Origin: Gammaproteobacteria bacterium RIFCSPHIGHO2_12_FULL_63_22
GTDB lineage: Bacteria > Pseudomonadota > Gammaproteobacteria > Xanthomonadales > Xanthomonadaceae
Direction of reading: 5' to 3'
DNA: 32,458 bases
Assembly: GCA_001801685.1 (NCBI GenBank)
Contig: MGYJ01000073.1
Coordinates: forward strand, 1-32,458
A program made the translations under genes and the position numbers. Shown here piece by piece: positions 16,139 through 25,558 of this stretch (position 1 is its first letter; each line of letters starts with the position of its first letter). Below the pieces are notes generated by a model. It did not search any database. It had not been told where the DNA came from and saw only the letters and a program-made list of their open reading frames with translations.

Positions 16139-16543
16139 TCAATCAGGAAAGGGGTTGGTCCAGAACCATTGCCCGGACCGGCGCAATCCGCCGAGGTTGG
16201 CGAAGGGCACGAAGTATTGCCGCTGGCGCGCGTCCAGCAATCGCAGTTTCAGGCCGGGGCAGATCAGGTCGCCGTCCTTCAGCCGCACCAGGTCGTTGGC
16301 CTCGGTGAAGGCGCCATCGGTGTCGGTCACCACCACGCCGGTCAGGCGCACCCGATCGATGCGACCGCGCATCTTCGAGCTGCCAGGCACGCAATCGTTC
16401 CAGGTGCCTTCGCTCATGCCGATCACCAGGTCGTCGCCGGCAGCCATCCGAAGACGGAGCTGGTATTGCACCGCGAGCGCGAGCGCGCACAGTGCAAGCA
16501 CGCTCAACAACCAAAACACCATTTGTCGAAATAACAGGTTCAT
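16139..16543 (-). CDS. hypothetical membrane-anchored protein
   Basis: 134 aa. A single N-terminal span (about residues 7-26, MVFWLLSVLALCALALAV) is followed by a soluble domain containing GMSEGTWNDCVPGSSKMRGRI in part, and EANDLVRLKDGDLICPGLKL. No family recognised. The orientation predicts an external domain. It ends 69 bp upstream of padR on the same strand, so it could contribute to that transcript, although padR has its own promoter. Confidence 0.65.
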   Translation of the reverse strand: MNLLFRQMVFWLLSVLALCALALAVQYQLRLRMAAGDDLVIGMSEGTWNDCVPGSSKMRGRIDRVRLTGVVVTDTDGAFTEANDLVRLKDGDLICPGLKLRLLDARQRQYFVPFANLGGLRRSGQWFWTNPFPD

Positions 16544-16637
16544 CGGAGTCCGATTTCATATGATGGCCGGTAGCCTGACGCTGCCTGCCGCGGCTGCCAG
16601 TCTACGATGTGAGAAGGATGGATTTGCAGGCAAGACC

Positions 16638-16674
16638 ATAGGCTGTCCCTATAGATATCATCGGTAGAATCAAC
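16638..16674 (+). promoter_or_regulatory. putative OxyR tetrad site upstream of katG
   Basis: The classical OxyR consensus is two 15-bp half-sites, ATAG-N7-CTAT with inner T and A, spaced by 7 bp. Here ATAG-N7-CTAT (16638-16652) is followed after 7 bp by ATCG-GTAGAAT-CAAC (16660-16674), which keeps the inner T and A. By eye 15 of 20 consensus positions match. A TATCTA hexamer at about 16677-16682 would serve as the -10 box, so the site covers the -35 region, as expected for an OxyR-activated promoter. The binding protein is inferred; no oxyR gene is in the window. Confidence 0.5.
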
Positions 16675-16700
16675 TTTATCTATGGCAGGGCCTGGTCTAA

Positions 16701-18941
<2,241 letters not shown>

Positions 18942-18955
18942 AGCCTGCTGCAACG

Positions 18956-18983
18956 ACCTGGCGCGGGATCGCCCGCGCCAGGT
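18956..18983. terminator. hairpin terminator between katG and convergent cupin gene
   Basis: A perfect 12-bp stem, ACCTGGCGCGGG and its complement, with a 4-nt loop (ATCG), starts 15 bp after the katG stop and ends 11 bp before the stop of the convergent cupin gene. The plus-strand tail has only a short T-containing run (TGTCTCTCTTA), so on that strand it is an imperfect intrinsic terminator. Its position suggests it serves both genes. Confidence 0.75.
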
Positions 18984-18994
18984 TGATGTCTCTC

Positions 18995-19408
18995 TTAGTT
19001 GCCGAATTCGTACAAGGGCTTGCCCTTGTCAACGATGTGCACGGTGTACAGCTTCAGCGACGTGTCGCCAACAATCTTGAAGTCGCCATGCTTGATGTCG
19101 CGAAGCGCCAGCAGGGTTGATCCGGTGGTCAGCTTGATCGGCGCTTCACCCGCAAACCCCAGCGACGCGCCCTGCACGACGTAGGATGCTTCGATACCGG
19201 GATGCGAATGCAGGTCGAGGCTGTCGCCTGGCTTGTACTCCGCGAGTGACGCAATTACTTCCATGCCAGGCGCACCCGACAAGTCCGTGCGGTCCTTCTC
19301 GACCCGGTTCTTCGAATCGGCGTAGGTCTTGGCGGCTAGACCGGTGCCGACGCCCAGGCCGAACAGCAAGACTCCCGACAAACCCAACATCATCGCGACA
19401 CGCTTCAT
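18995..19408 (-). CDS. secreted cupin-domain protein
   Basis: 137 aa. Residues 1-26 form a signal peptide or membrane anchor (MKRVAMMLGLSGVLLFGLGV, then GTGLAA). The cupin barrel follows, with LDLHSHPGIEASYVVQGASL as motif 1 (H-S-H and E ligands) and a C-terminal TSLKLYTVHIVD strand; motif 2 is less clear. It may bind a metal in the periplasm; the substrate is unknown. The start is coupled (ATGA) to the membrane protein gene upstream, which rejects the longer reading to 19654. Confidence 0.83.
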   Translation of the reverse strand: MKRVAMMLGLSGVLLFGLGVGTGLAAKTYADSKNRVEKDRTDLSGAPGMEVIASLAEYKPGDSLDLHSHPGIEASYVVQGASLGFAGEAPIKLTTGSTLLALRDIKHGDFKIVGDTSLKLYTVHIVDKGKPLYEFGN

Positions 19409-19770
19409 GCACGCCCCCGTTTGCGTTTGAACCACGAAATGGCGGCCGACGAAACAGGGCCGATGGAAAGTACGGCGAACACCACCAGCGCGAACGCAAT
19501 GGAATTGGTCGTCGAGTAGTAGCCGAAAGAACGCTCCGCGAAGAACGACGCATAGGCCTGCGTTTCCCGCGCCAGCGACAGCGGAAGCGCGAACACGTCG
19601 GTCGGCGGCGCCTGGATCCAGTCGTTGGCGCGGCAACCCCGCGCTTCGGCGCAATGGATGCTGGGGCCCAGCACGAGCGTCATCACGAAATGCGCCACAC
19701 CCACGGCAGCAGCCAGCAACAGGCGCGAGATCACGGGCATCCGCCGGGCACCACTATTTCGTGGCGGCAT
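19405..19770 (-). CDS. hypothetical two-span membrane protein
   Basis: 121 aa with spans at about residues 15-35 (ISRLLLAAAVGVAHFVMTLV) and 88-112 (SIAFALVVFAVLSIGPVSSAA), and a basic tail. The intervening loop holds HCAEARGC, two cysteines that might form a disulphide if periplasmic. No family recognised. The first ATG overlaps the end of mgtC by 17 bp; a second ATG ten codons later (MPVISRLLL) is an alternative. It is coupled by ATGA to the secreted cupin. Confidence 0.68.
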   Translation of the reverse strand: MPPRNSGARRMPVISRLLLAAAVGVAHFVMTLVLGPSIHCAEARGCRANDWIQAPPTDVFALPLSLARETQAYASFFAERSFGYYSTTNSIAFALVVFAVLSIGPVSSAAISWFKRKRGRA

Positions 19771-20245
19771 TCTTTTCCCGTTCCCTCTCGAGCCGCTTTT
19801 CGAAAAGTCCGATCGACACCAGCACGATCCAGGTGAGGATCGTGCCCAGCAAGGCCAGGCCCAGGGCGCCCAGGCCCACCGTTACGCCAATCGCGGCGGT
19901 CACCCAGATGCCGGCGGCGGTAGTCAGTCCCTGGATTTCGCGCGTCGCGCTCAACTTGAGGATGGCGCCGGCGCCGATGAAACCGATGCCCGTGGCAAGC
20001 CCCTGGATAACCCGAGATACCCCATCAAGATTCATACCGCTGCCCGACGCGGCCAGCACGAACAGCGCCGTGCCCATCGCGACCAGCATGTGCGTCCTCA
20101 GTCCGGCCGCCTTGCCCGCTTGCTCGCGTTCGTAACCAACGATCGCACCAAGCACCAGGGCCGCGACCAGGCGTATGACGACGTGAGCCAGCTCCGTCCG
20201 GTCCGGCAGGCCGGACGTCAGTTCACTCCAGATGATTTCAAGCAT
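19754..20245 (-). CDS. MgtC/SapB-family membrane protein
   Basis: 163 aa. The family core is plain: LGAIVGYEREQAGKAAGLRT, then HMLVAMGTALFVL and IGFIGAGAIL followed by TREIQGLTTAAGIWVTAAIG. Four to five spans are predicted. It has only the membrane domain and lacks the C-terminal ACT-like domain of Salmonella MgtC, so it is closer to the SapB/YhiD type. MgtC proteins aid survival in low Mg2+ and acid, partly by acting on F-ATPase; the role of short homologues is unclear. It overlaps the gene upstream by 28 bp. Confidence 0.92.
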   Translation of the reverse strand: MLEIIWSELTSGLPDRTELAHVVIRLVAALVLGAIVGYEREQAGKAAGLRTHMLVAMGTALFVLAASGSGMNLDGVSRVIQGLATGIGFIGAGAILKLSATREIQGLTTAAGIWVTAAIGVTVGLGALGLALLGTILTWIVLVSIGLFEKRLEREREKNAATK

Positions 20246-20580
20246 TGCCTTGTCCAGATGGCTGCAGCAGCATCAACGATAGCAAATACCAGCAGCACGG
20301 GTGGCGCGAGCTTCAACAGCACGAACGCACTGAAGAACAGGAATACGGACAGGCGAACCGACACCGTCCAGGCGAAGAACTCAGTCAACCCTGCTTTTGC
20401 CGCACGCAGGTAATAGACGCCAAGGAAGCCGACCAGCATCCCGGTCACGCGAATCCAGACATCGGTGACCGGCGCCATTCCGAATGCTTCCAACAACAAG
20501 TTCGGGGCAACGATCAACACTGCGGCCAATGCGATCAGGTAGCCGCCAAAGACGCGGACGGTTTGTGCCGGGCTTGTCAT
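20218..20580 (-). CDS. four-span hypothetical membrane protein
   Basis: 120 aa with spans at about residues 10-30, 42-60, 68-90 and 92-110 (VRVFGGYLIALAAVLIVAP at the start; LGVYYLRAAKAGLTEFFAW in the middle). The Y-Y-x-x-A pattern after the second span is seen in many short uncharacterised membrane proteins. The ATG is preceded by an excellent ribosome site (GAGGAGAAG), which rejects the longer reading to 20625. Its last 28 bp overlap the start of mgtC, implying co-translation. Confidence 0.75.
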   Translation of the reverse strand: MTSPAQTVRVFGGYLIALAAVLIVAPNLLLEAFGMAPVTDVWIRVTGMLVGFLGVYYLRAAKAGLTEFFAWTVSVRLSVFLFFSAFVLLKLAPPVLLVFAIVDAAAAIWTRQCLKSSGVN

Positions 20581-20590
20581 GGACTTCTCC

Positions 20591-20941
20591 TCAGTTTGCC
20601 TGCCCGATCCAGAGACGATTGCCATCCGGATCCTCGATGCGGAATTCCGTCATGCCATAGAAAGTGGATTCAATATCCGGAATGGCCAGTCCGCGTGCGC
20701 GCGCTTGGCGGTGGAAATCCGCAAGATCATCGGGATACAGATACAACACGGCGATCCTGGGAATGCCCGCATGCAGGTTGATGGATTGATCGAGCATCAG
20801 CTGGCAATCGCCACAGCGCAGCATGGCCCATCCCCATTCGTCGTTGCGAGTCTCCACCACGAAGCCCAGCTTCTCGTAGAACTCCACGCTAGCCGCGAGC
20901 CTGGCCACCGGCTGCATTGGGACAAGACGACTTAGTTTCAT
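20591..20941 (-). CDS. VOC superfamily protein
   Basis: 116 aa, one paired VOC module set. The start MKLSRLVPMQPVARLAASV and FYEKLGFVVETRNDEWGWAM form the first half; ESTFYGMTEFRIEDPDGNRL and the ending WIGQ form the second, with the E-D-P-D-G-N motif typical of glyoxalase-like and bleomycin-binding proteins. It probably acts as a dimer; the substrate is unknown. A GGAG ribosome site precedes the ATG. It lies 10 bp upstream of the four-span membrane protein gene. Confidence 0.87.
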   Translation of the reverse strand: MKLSRLVPMQPVARLAASVEFYEKLGFVVETRNDEWGWAMLRCGDCQLMLDQSINLHAGIPRIAVLYLYPDDLADFHRQARARGLAIPDIESTFYGMTEFRIEDPDGNRLWIGQAN

Positions 20942-20949
20942 GCCAACTC

Positions 20950-21123
20950 CTACTGTGCGCGACGCAGCGTGATCCAGGCCCAGATGGCCAGGCCAGTGGA
21001 TATAGCAGTGGATACCATGAAGACAGGATCCGAAATCGACTCTGGCTTGCTCGCGATCAGCCCGAAATGCGCGAGGGTAACCAGGGTGAATACGATGCTG
21101 GTGACGATGACGTAGGTCCGCAT
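20950..21123 (-). CDS. 57-residue two-span membrane protein
   Basis: Two hydrophobic segments, about residues 3-22 (TYVIVTSIVFTLVTLAHFGL) and 37-53, separated by a short polar loop (ASKPESISDPVF). A purine-rich AAGGTG precedes the chosen ATG; an in-frame start eight codons earlier is possible. It lies 8 bp before the VOC gene on the same strand. Small proteins with a T-L-x-H-F turn in the first span are common hypotheticals in this bacterial group; function unknown. Confidence 0.7.
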   Translation of the reverse strand: MRTYVIVTSIVFTLVTLAHFGLIASKPESISDPVFMVSTAISTGLAIWAWITLRRAQ

Positions 21124-21160
21124 GCTTGGACACCTTTTGGAATACAAACGCAGCGCGGAG

Positions 21161-22366
21161 TCAGCCGCGCGCGACTTTCCTCGCAGTCTCGACAGCGTTT
21201 CGCGGGTGCAATAGTGGCTGTCCGGTGGCGTTCGGTGTTGCTGTCTGCTCTAGCAAGACCCTCAACTGGGCACCCGTCATGGCCGGATTTACGGCCAGGA
21301 CTTTGGCGGCGGCATTCACGACGACCGGTGTTGCCATGGACGTCCCGGACGGAAACGAAGGCCCGCCACCCGGCAAGCGTGCCGGGACACGATCTCCATT
21401 GGCATACAAAGTGACTTCGGGACCGGTGTTGGTCCACTCGGTCGCGGCGCCGTTCCGGTCCACTGCACCAACGATCAGGAAGTTCGGGAGGGCAAACAGC
21501 GTCGCGGGGTTAGCGGTCTTCAATGTGCTGCCGGCATTTCCTGCCGCGCCTACGAACAACACCTTGGGCGCGGACTCCATGCCCTTGATCAGCACGGCAC
21601 GAATTTTGGCCACTGTGTACCGGGCGAGCTCAAGACGTTCGGATTCCGGCATGTCGGGAGCGCAAGCCTTCAGGTTGCCCAGGTACGCGCGTTCGGCACG
21701 GCCCCAGGACATGTTGACGACGCGAGCACCATGGTCGACCAGGAACTGGAGTTGATCGCGGATGGATTCTGCTTCCCGATCCGCGAGTTCACGAGTCCAG
21801 CAAGGGACGGGCGGGGAGCCGTGCCACCATTCCATGCGGGCGATCAGCATCTCCGCGTTCGGATTTCCGGACAGTGCAATGTCCGCGACGCCGGTGCCGT
21901 GCACGTATCCGCTCCATCGACCGATCACGTCATCGAATTCGGCAGCTTCAGCCGAGGTCTGCTTCTTGAGACGCTCGGCGATGGCCATGGCAGCCGGACT
22001 GTCGACGCCGCTGTCCCGATCATCCAGCGCCCGGAGTGTGTCGTTCAATTCATTCTGGCGCTTCAGGACGGCTTCGGGAATGACGGCCATGGCCGTGTCC
22101 TGGCGATTCTTGAAAGCATCGTAGCCTCGAACGAGGACTTCGCCGCTTGCGTCGCGTACAACTTGTGTCGCAAACAGCGAGGCATCCACACCACTGTCCC
22201 AAATCGCAATCCTGACTGTCGGCGCGTCGACAACGATCTCCACAGGCGCGTCCCTGGACGCCCAGAAGTCCAACGGCTTCGGGTTGGCCTGTGCCTGCGC
22301 GCCGAACGAGCCAATGCAAAGCGCCGCCAACGTGATCAGTTTCGTGCGTGTCTTCTTGCCCTGCAT
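21161..22366 (-). CDS. secreted subtilisin-like serine protease (S8)
   Basis: 401 aa. The signal peptide is residues 1-27 (ending GAQAQA). The catalytic triad is complete: D57 (IWDSGVD), H156 (YVHGTGVAD) and S343 (SGTSMATPVV), with the oxyanion Asn N277 (GAAGNAG). The gap of about 100 residues between Asp and His is unusually large and holds a Q-, E- and D-rich helical insertion (residues about 85-150). There is no long I9 propeptide: only about 22 residues separate the signal from the first core strand. It is expected in the periplasm or outside the cell; the substrate is unknown. Confidence 0.92.
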   Translation of the reverse strand: MQGKKTRTKLITLAALCIGSFGAQAQANPKPLDFWASRDAPVEIVVDAPTVRIAIWDSGVDASLFATQVVRDASGEVLVRGYDAFKNRQDTAMAVIPEAVLKRQNELNDTLRALDDRDSGVDSPAAMAIAERLKKQTSAEAAEFDDVIGRWSGYVHGTGVADIALSGNPNAEMLIARMEWWHGSPPVPCWTRELADREAESIRDQLQFLVDHGARVVNMSWGRAERAYLGNLKACAPDMPESERLELARYTVAKIRAVLIKGMESAPKVLFVGAAGNAGSTLKTANPATLFALPNFLIVGAVDRNGAATEWTNTGPEVTLYANGDRVPARLPGGGPSFPSGTSMATPVVVNAAAKVLAVNPAMTGAQLRVLLEQTATPNATGQPLLHPRNAVETARKVARG

Positions 22367-22433
22367 TTGCGCGCCTTCGGTTGAGGTCCAGCCACATCAA
22401 ATTCCGACTTGAGGTCTTTCGAATTGCACTTTA

Positions 22434-22829
22434 TCACCGGCCGAGGCGGCGACTCGTCAACAGCCACGCCAGGTAGGCCGCTGCTGTCACGTCGTAGGCC
22501 AGGCAAAACTCGGGCCACCACGCGGGAACGCCCGGATTATGGATCACGGCGCCATGGACAAGATCGAACACGCCGTGGGCTGCCAACGCGATCACGACGA
22601 TCCACAGCGACCACTTGAACCCCGCTACGGCAGCCGCCAGGAAGGCGACGCCAGCAAGCAACTCCAGCACGAGCGTGTCGGTCGATGCTCCCATCACCGC
22701 GAACAAGGCATAGAGGAATGCGATGACAATGGTCACCGTCGGATAGAAGGCCCGATCGCGATCCAGCCCGACGATGGTGGCGAAGGCGCCAACCGCTAGT
22801 GCAAGTGCGAGTCCAACGAACAGGGCCAT
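22434..22829 (-). CDS. four-span hypothetical membrane protein
   Basis: 131 aa with four spans (about 3-22, 32-50, 55-88, 110-126). The segment AAHGVFDLVHGAVIHNPGVP followed by WWPEFCLAYD is distinctive and recurs in a family of uncharacterised membrane proteins, but I cannot name it. The start ATG lies 5 bp after the stop of the other membrane protein gene upstream, so the two form an operon. The longer reading to 23318 is antisense-like read-through of that neighbour and is rejected. Confidence 0.75.
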   Translation of the reverse strand: MALFVGLALALAVGAFATIVGLDRDRAFYPTVTIVIAFLYALFAVMGASTDTLVLELLAGVAFLAAAVAGFKWSLWIVVIALAAHGVFDLVHGAVIHNPGVPAWWPEFCLAYDVTAAAYLAWLLTSRRLGR

Positions 22830-22834
22830 GATGT

Positions 22835-23239
22835 CTATCCTCGCCGAACGCCTGCGCGCGTCAGCAGGGCTGGCATGAGCGCGAATACCAAAAGCAGCAA
22901 CACATAGATAGATCCAGACACCGGGTCCCGGCTGGCAATGTATTGGATCAGCGACTGGCTCTGCAGCATGGTCGCGAGCAGCAACTCGGCCGCGACCGAC
23001 AGGGCCAGTGCAGCAAACCCCACCTGCAGTCGGACGCTGACATCGGGAGCAAGCTCGAAGCGCCTGACGACATGCCGGGCCGCCAGCACGATCACGACCA
23101 GCATGATGGGCATCTCGAGAAGTTCGGCATACCGCTCCCCGAGTCGGGGAACCAGGAATGGAACCCGCACGACACCGAGTGCAAACCCGGTACCGAGAAC
23201 AATCGCGAAGTTCAGCAAGCTTGCCTTGACCCGTTGCAT
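22835..23239 (-). CDS. four-span hypothetical membrane protein
   Basis: 134 aa with predicted spans at about residues 8-26, 42-56, 70-92 and 108-128. Conserved-looking features are a G-V-x-R-V-P-F-L-V-P-R-L-G-E-R segment after the first span and the hydrophobic end VLLLLVFALMPALL. No named family recognised. It is immediately followed (5 bp) by the other four-span gene, suggesting the two proteins work together. Confidence 0.75.
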   Translation of the reverse strand: MQRVKASLLNFAIVLGTGFALGVVRVPFLVPRLGERYAELLEMPIMLVVIVLAARHVVRRFELAPDVSVRLQVGFAALALSVAAELLLATMLQSQSLIQYIASRDPVSGSIYVLLLLVFALMPALLTRAGVRRG

Positions 23240-23275
23240 AGAAGCTCCCGGCTGAGGTCGTTTCGCCCCCGGACT

Positions 23276-23680
23276 TCAGGCGCCCTTGTTGCTGGCGTCC
23301 CAGAGCATCGGTTCCCAAAGCTCTACCTTATTTCCATCCGGGTCCATGATCCACGCGAACTTGCCGTTCTCGTGCGACTCCGGGCCGGCAACAATCGCCA
23401 CGCCAGCCGCCTGCAATTGCGCAAGCATTTCATCCAGGTCATCGACCCGATAATTGATCATGAAGGACGAGTCGCTCGGACTGAACCATTGGCTGTCCTT
23501 GTCAGCGAGGTTCCAGACGGTCAGGCCTTTGTCCGAGGCCTTGTCGTCCGGCCATTTCAGGATGGCGCCGCCCCAAGGCTCGAGTGGCAGGCCGAGGTGT
23601 TGCTGATACCACGCGGCGAGTGCGGCGCTATCGCCCTTGCACTTCAGGAACACGCCGCCGATTCCGGTAATCCTTGCCAT
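23276..23680 (-). CDS. VOC superfamily protein
   Basis: 134 aa. The opening ARITGIGGVFLKCKGDSAAL and WYQQHLGLPLEPWGGA, the middle MINYRVDDLDEMLAQLQAAG and the end FAWIMDPDGNKVELWEP match the glyoxalase-like VOC subfamily, including the D-P-D-G-N-x-x-E-L-W motif with its metal-ligand Glu. The start was moved to the second ATG because GGAGG sits 5-6 bp upstream of it. Small-molecule substrate unknown. Confidence 0.88.
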   Translation of the reverse strand: MARITGIGGVFLKCKGDSAALAAWYQQHLGLPLEPWGGAILKWPDDKASDKGLTVWNLADKDSQWFSPSDSSFMINYRVDDLDEMLAQLQAAGVAIVAGPESHENGKFAWIMDPDGNKVELWEPMLWDASNKGA

Positions 23681-23713
23681 CGTTGCCTCCAATACCAGGT
23701 TCCGCGCCCCAGC

Positions 23714-24175
23714 CTACAGCCAGCGCCGGACTGATTTCATGTAGTTGGCGTATTCGCTGCCAAAGTGCGCGGCAAGCACGCGTTCCTCCGGGCCGATCTG
23801 GAAGCGATTCATGTAGAGGACGAACAGGGCCGGCAGCAGGAAGGAAATACCATTGGCGAGGAATACCGCCCAGCCGACGAGCACGACCAGCATGCCGAGG
23901 TACATCGGGTTGCGCGTGAAGCGATAGATGCCCGTCGCAACGACGCTTGAGGTGGCTTCTGGTTTCAGCGGGTTCACCGTCGTCTTCGCCTCCCGAAACG
24001 CGAGCACGCCGGCAAGGGCAAGCGCGATGCCCAGGATGACCAGTCCGATGGCCAGTGCCGTGCGCCAGGGGATGGCCAGGCCTAGCGACGGCGCGTACCG
24101 ACGCGCGAACCACATGGACACCGCAACGAGCAACGCAATCACGGGCGGCGGGATCTTCAGTTCAAGTGCTTTCAT
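23714..24175 (-). CDS. isoprenylcysteine methyltransferase-like membrane protein
   Basis: 153 aa with four spans. The C-terminal half carries the ICMT/PEMT signature: GIYRFTRNPMYLGMLVVLVG, then RFQIGPEERVLAAHFG and EYANYMKSVRRWL, where R-N-P-x-Y and E-E-x-x-L form the SAM-binding site. Bacterial homologues methylate unknown lipophilic substrates; the protein lipidation substrate of eukaryotic ICMT is absent in bacteria. The gene stands 33 bp upstream of the VOC gene and may be co-transcribed with it. Confidence 0.88.
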   Translation of the reverse strand: MKALELKIPPPVIALLVAVSMWFARRYAPSLGLAIPWRTALAIGLVILGIALALAGVLAFREAKTTVNPLKPEATSSVVATGIYRFTRNPMYLGMLVVLVGWAVFLANGISFLLPALFVLYMNRFQIGPEERVLAAHFGSEYANYMKSVRRWL

Positions 24176-24394
24176 GGGAATTCACCTGGTTGGCCTGGAC
24201 TGCCTGGTCAGGCGCCTGCGCGGCGTCCGCGGCTGATTATGCGATAGATATCCGTTGTCGTGATCGGGCTGCCAACGCGGTTCAGGGGCCGGACCTTAAT
24301 CCCAGCCCACCCGGCCCAAGGCCCGGCCGAATCCGCTGTCGATATGCGCCTACCATCGATTACCGGCAATCCTGCAGGATGGAGCATCACCAAC

Positions 24395-24583
24395 ATGGAC
24401 GACAATCGAAGCGCTGGCGCGAAGCACGAAATCAAGGGCGCGCTGAAGGAATTGGCCGGCAAGATCACGGGCAATGAATCAAAGGAACTGGCGGGAAATG
24501 TCGAGCAAAAGCTGGGCAAGGTCCAGAGAAAAGCCGGCGAAGCTGCCGACGAGATTCGTGACGCAGCCAAGAAAGACGACTGA
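24395..24583 (+). CDS. CsbD-family stress protein
   Basis: 62 aa, highly charged and helical. The CsbD signature is seen: HEIKGALKELAGKITGN, then ELAGNVEQKLGKVQRKAGE. CsbD-like proteins accumulate under general stress and in stationary phase; their molecular role is unknown. The start is an ATG with GGAG about 10 bp upstream. It is the only plus-strand gene between katG and the right end of the window, and so must have its own promoter. Confidence 0.92.
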   Translation: MDDNRSAGAKHEIKGALKELAGKITGNESKELAGNVEQKLGKVQRKAGEAADEIRDAAKKDD

Positions 24584-24667
24584 AGAAAGGGGACACGGCC
24601 CGTTCGGCCCCACGGCACGAACGCGGCCGGAGACTCAGGCCCGAGCGGCCCGTCGCGAGGTCCAGTA

Positions 24668-25537
24668 CTAGCGCTGCACTGCTGCTCGAGCCACCAGGTA
24701 TGCGTGTATTGCACTGACCTCAGGTTCGGTCAGATGGCTGAAGCGACTCTGCGATACCTTGGCCATCAGGCCGAGCTTCCTGTTGCCCGTGGGTTGCCCG
24801 GTTTTCAGCAGGTTCTTGAAGTCGTCCAGCGAGTATGACGCAGCCGCGATCAGGTCTGGACGAGAACTGTCTGCGCCCGGGTTGCCACGAAGAGCTGGTC
24901 CGTGGCATTCGCTGCAAATTGTCTGCGCCAGGTACCGGCCCCACGCATTTTCCTCGCCGGCAAACACAGGCACGATGTGGCGCGTCCTTGCTACCGCGTG
25001 CGTGGTGGGAGTAAGCAAACCTTCCTGGATTTCCTTCTTTCCTACGGGGCCGAGAACCATGCGTGGGTATTCCGTTCCGCCTGGTGGAACCGAGCGCAAG
25101 TACGCGATCAGCGCCTCCATGTCTGGCGCGCTCAGGTGCAGGAAGGAATCTGACGGCATTTCCCACAGCGGCGATCCGTCGTAGCGCACGCCCTCACGAA
25201 TGGCGCGCTCCAGTTGTGCATCGTCGTAATGCGAAACTGCGCGCGTCAGGTTGGAAGAATAGAGGACGGCAAACTCGGGCTCGTCCACCCACGTCTTGCC
25301 GTGCAGGTCCTTGCCATGACAGCCCAGGCAGCCAAGCAAAGTGGCTACACGCTCGCCCTTCTGGACAAGCAGGGCCGAGCCATTGGGAAGCACAGGTGAT
25401 ATCTGGAGAGGCGGAGGTGATGCGACCTTTGGCTCCTGCGCGGCACCTGCAGTCGGAGCCCTGTCTGCGTTGCAGCCGGTAGCCATCAAACTTGCGAGCA
25501 GGACAATAAGAAATGAAATTACCGAACGAGTGCGCAT
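24668..25537 (-). CDS. di-haem cytochrome c lipoprotein
   Basis: 289 aa. The signal ends in an MATGC lipobox (C22), so a periplasmic lipid-anchored form is likely, though the -3 residue is Ala rather than Leu. Two CXXCH haem sites are present: CLGCH at 70-74 and CSECH at 208-212. Met127 (WEMPSD) and a Met in the segment before the C terminus (GLMAKVSQSRFSHL) are candidate axial ligands. Two cytochrome c domains in tandem resemble electron-transfer subunits of membrane dehydrogenases. No partner dehydrogenase is adjacent. Confidence 0.87.
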   Translation of the reverse strand: MRTRSVISFLIVLLASLMATGCNADRAPTAGAAQEPKVASPPPLQISPVLPNGSALLVQKGERVATLLGCLGCHGKDLHGKTWVDEPEFAVLYSSNLTRAVSHYDDAQLERAIREGVRYDGSPLWEMPSDSFLHLSAPDMEALIAYLRSVPPGGTEYPRMVLGPVGKKEIQEGLLTPTTHAVARTRHIVPVFAGEENAWGRYLAQTICSECHGPALRGNPGADSSRPDLIAAASYSLDDFKNLLKTGQPTGNRKLGLMAKVSQSRFSHLTEPEVSAIHAYLVARAAVQR

Positions 25538-25558
25538 GGAGAACTCCGTGCTGCAGGA

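Noticed and set aside
24584-24667. Terminator hairpin between the CsbD gene and the convergent cytochrome gene
   Set aside because: GC-rich runs (CGGCCCG, GGCCGG) are present but I could not find one stem with a convincing loop and T-run.
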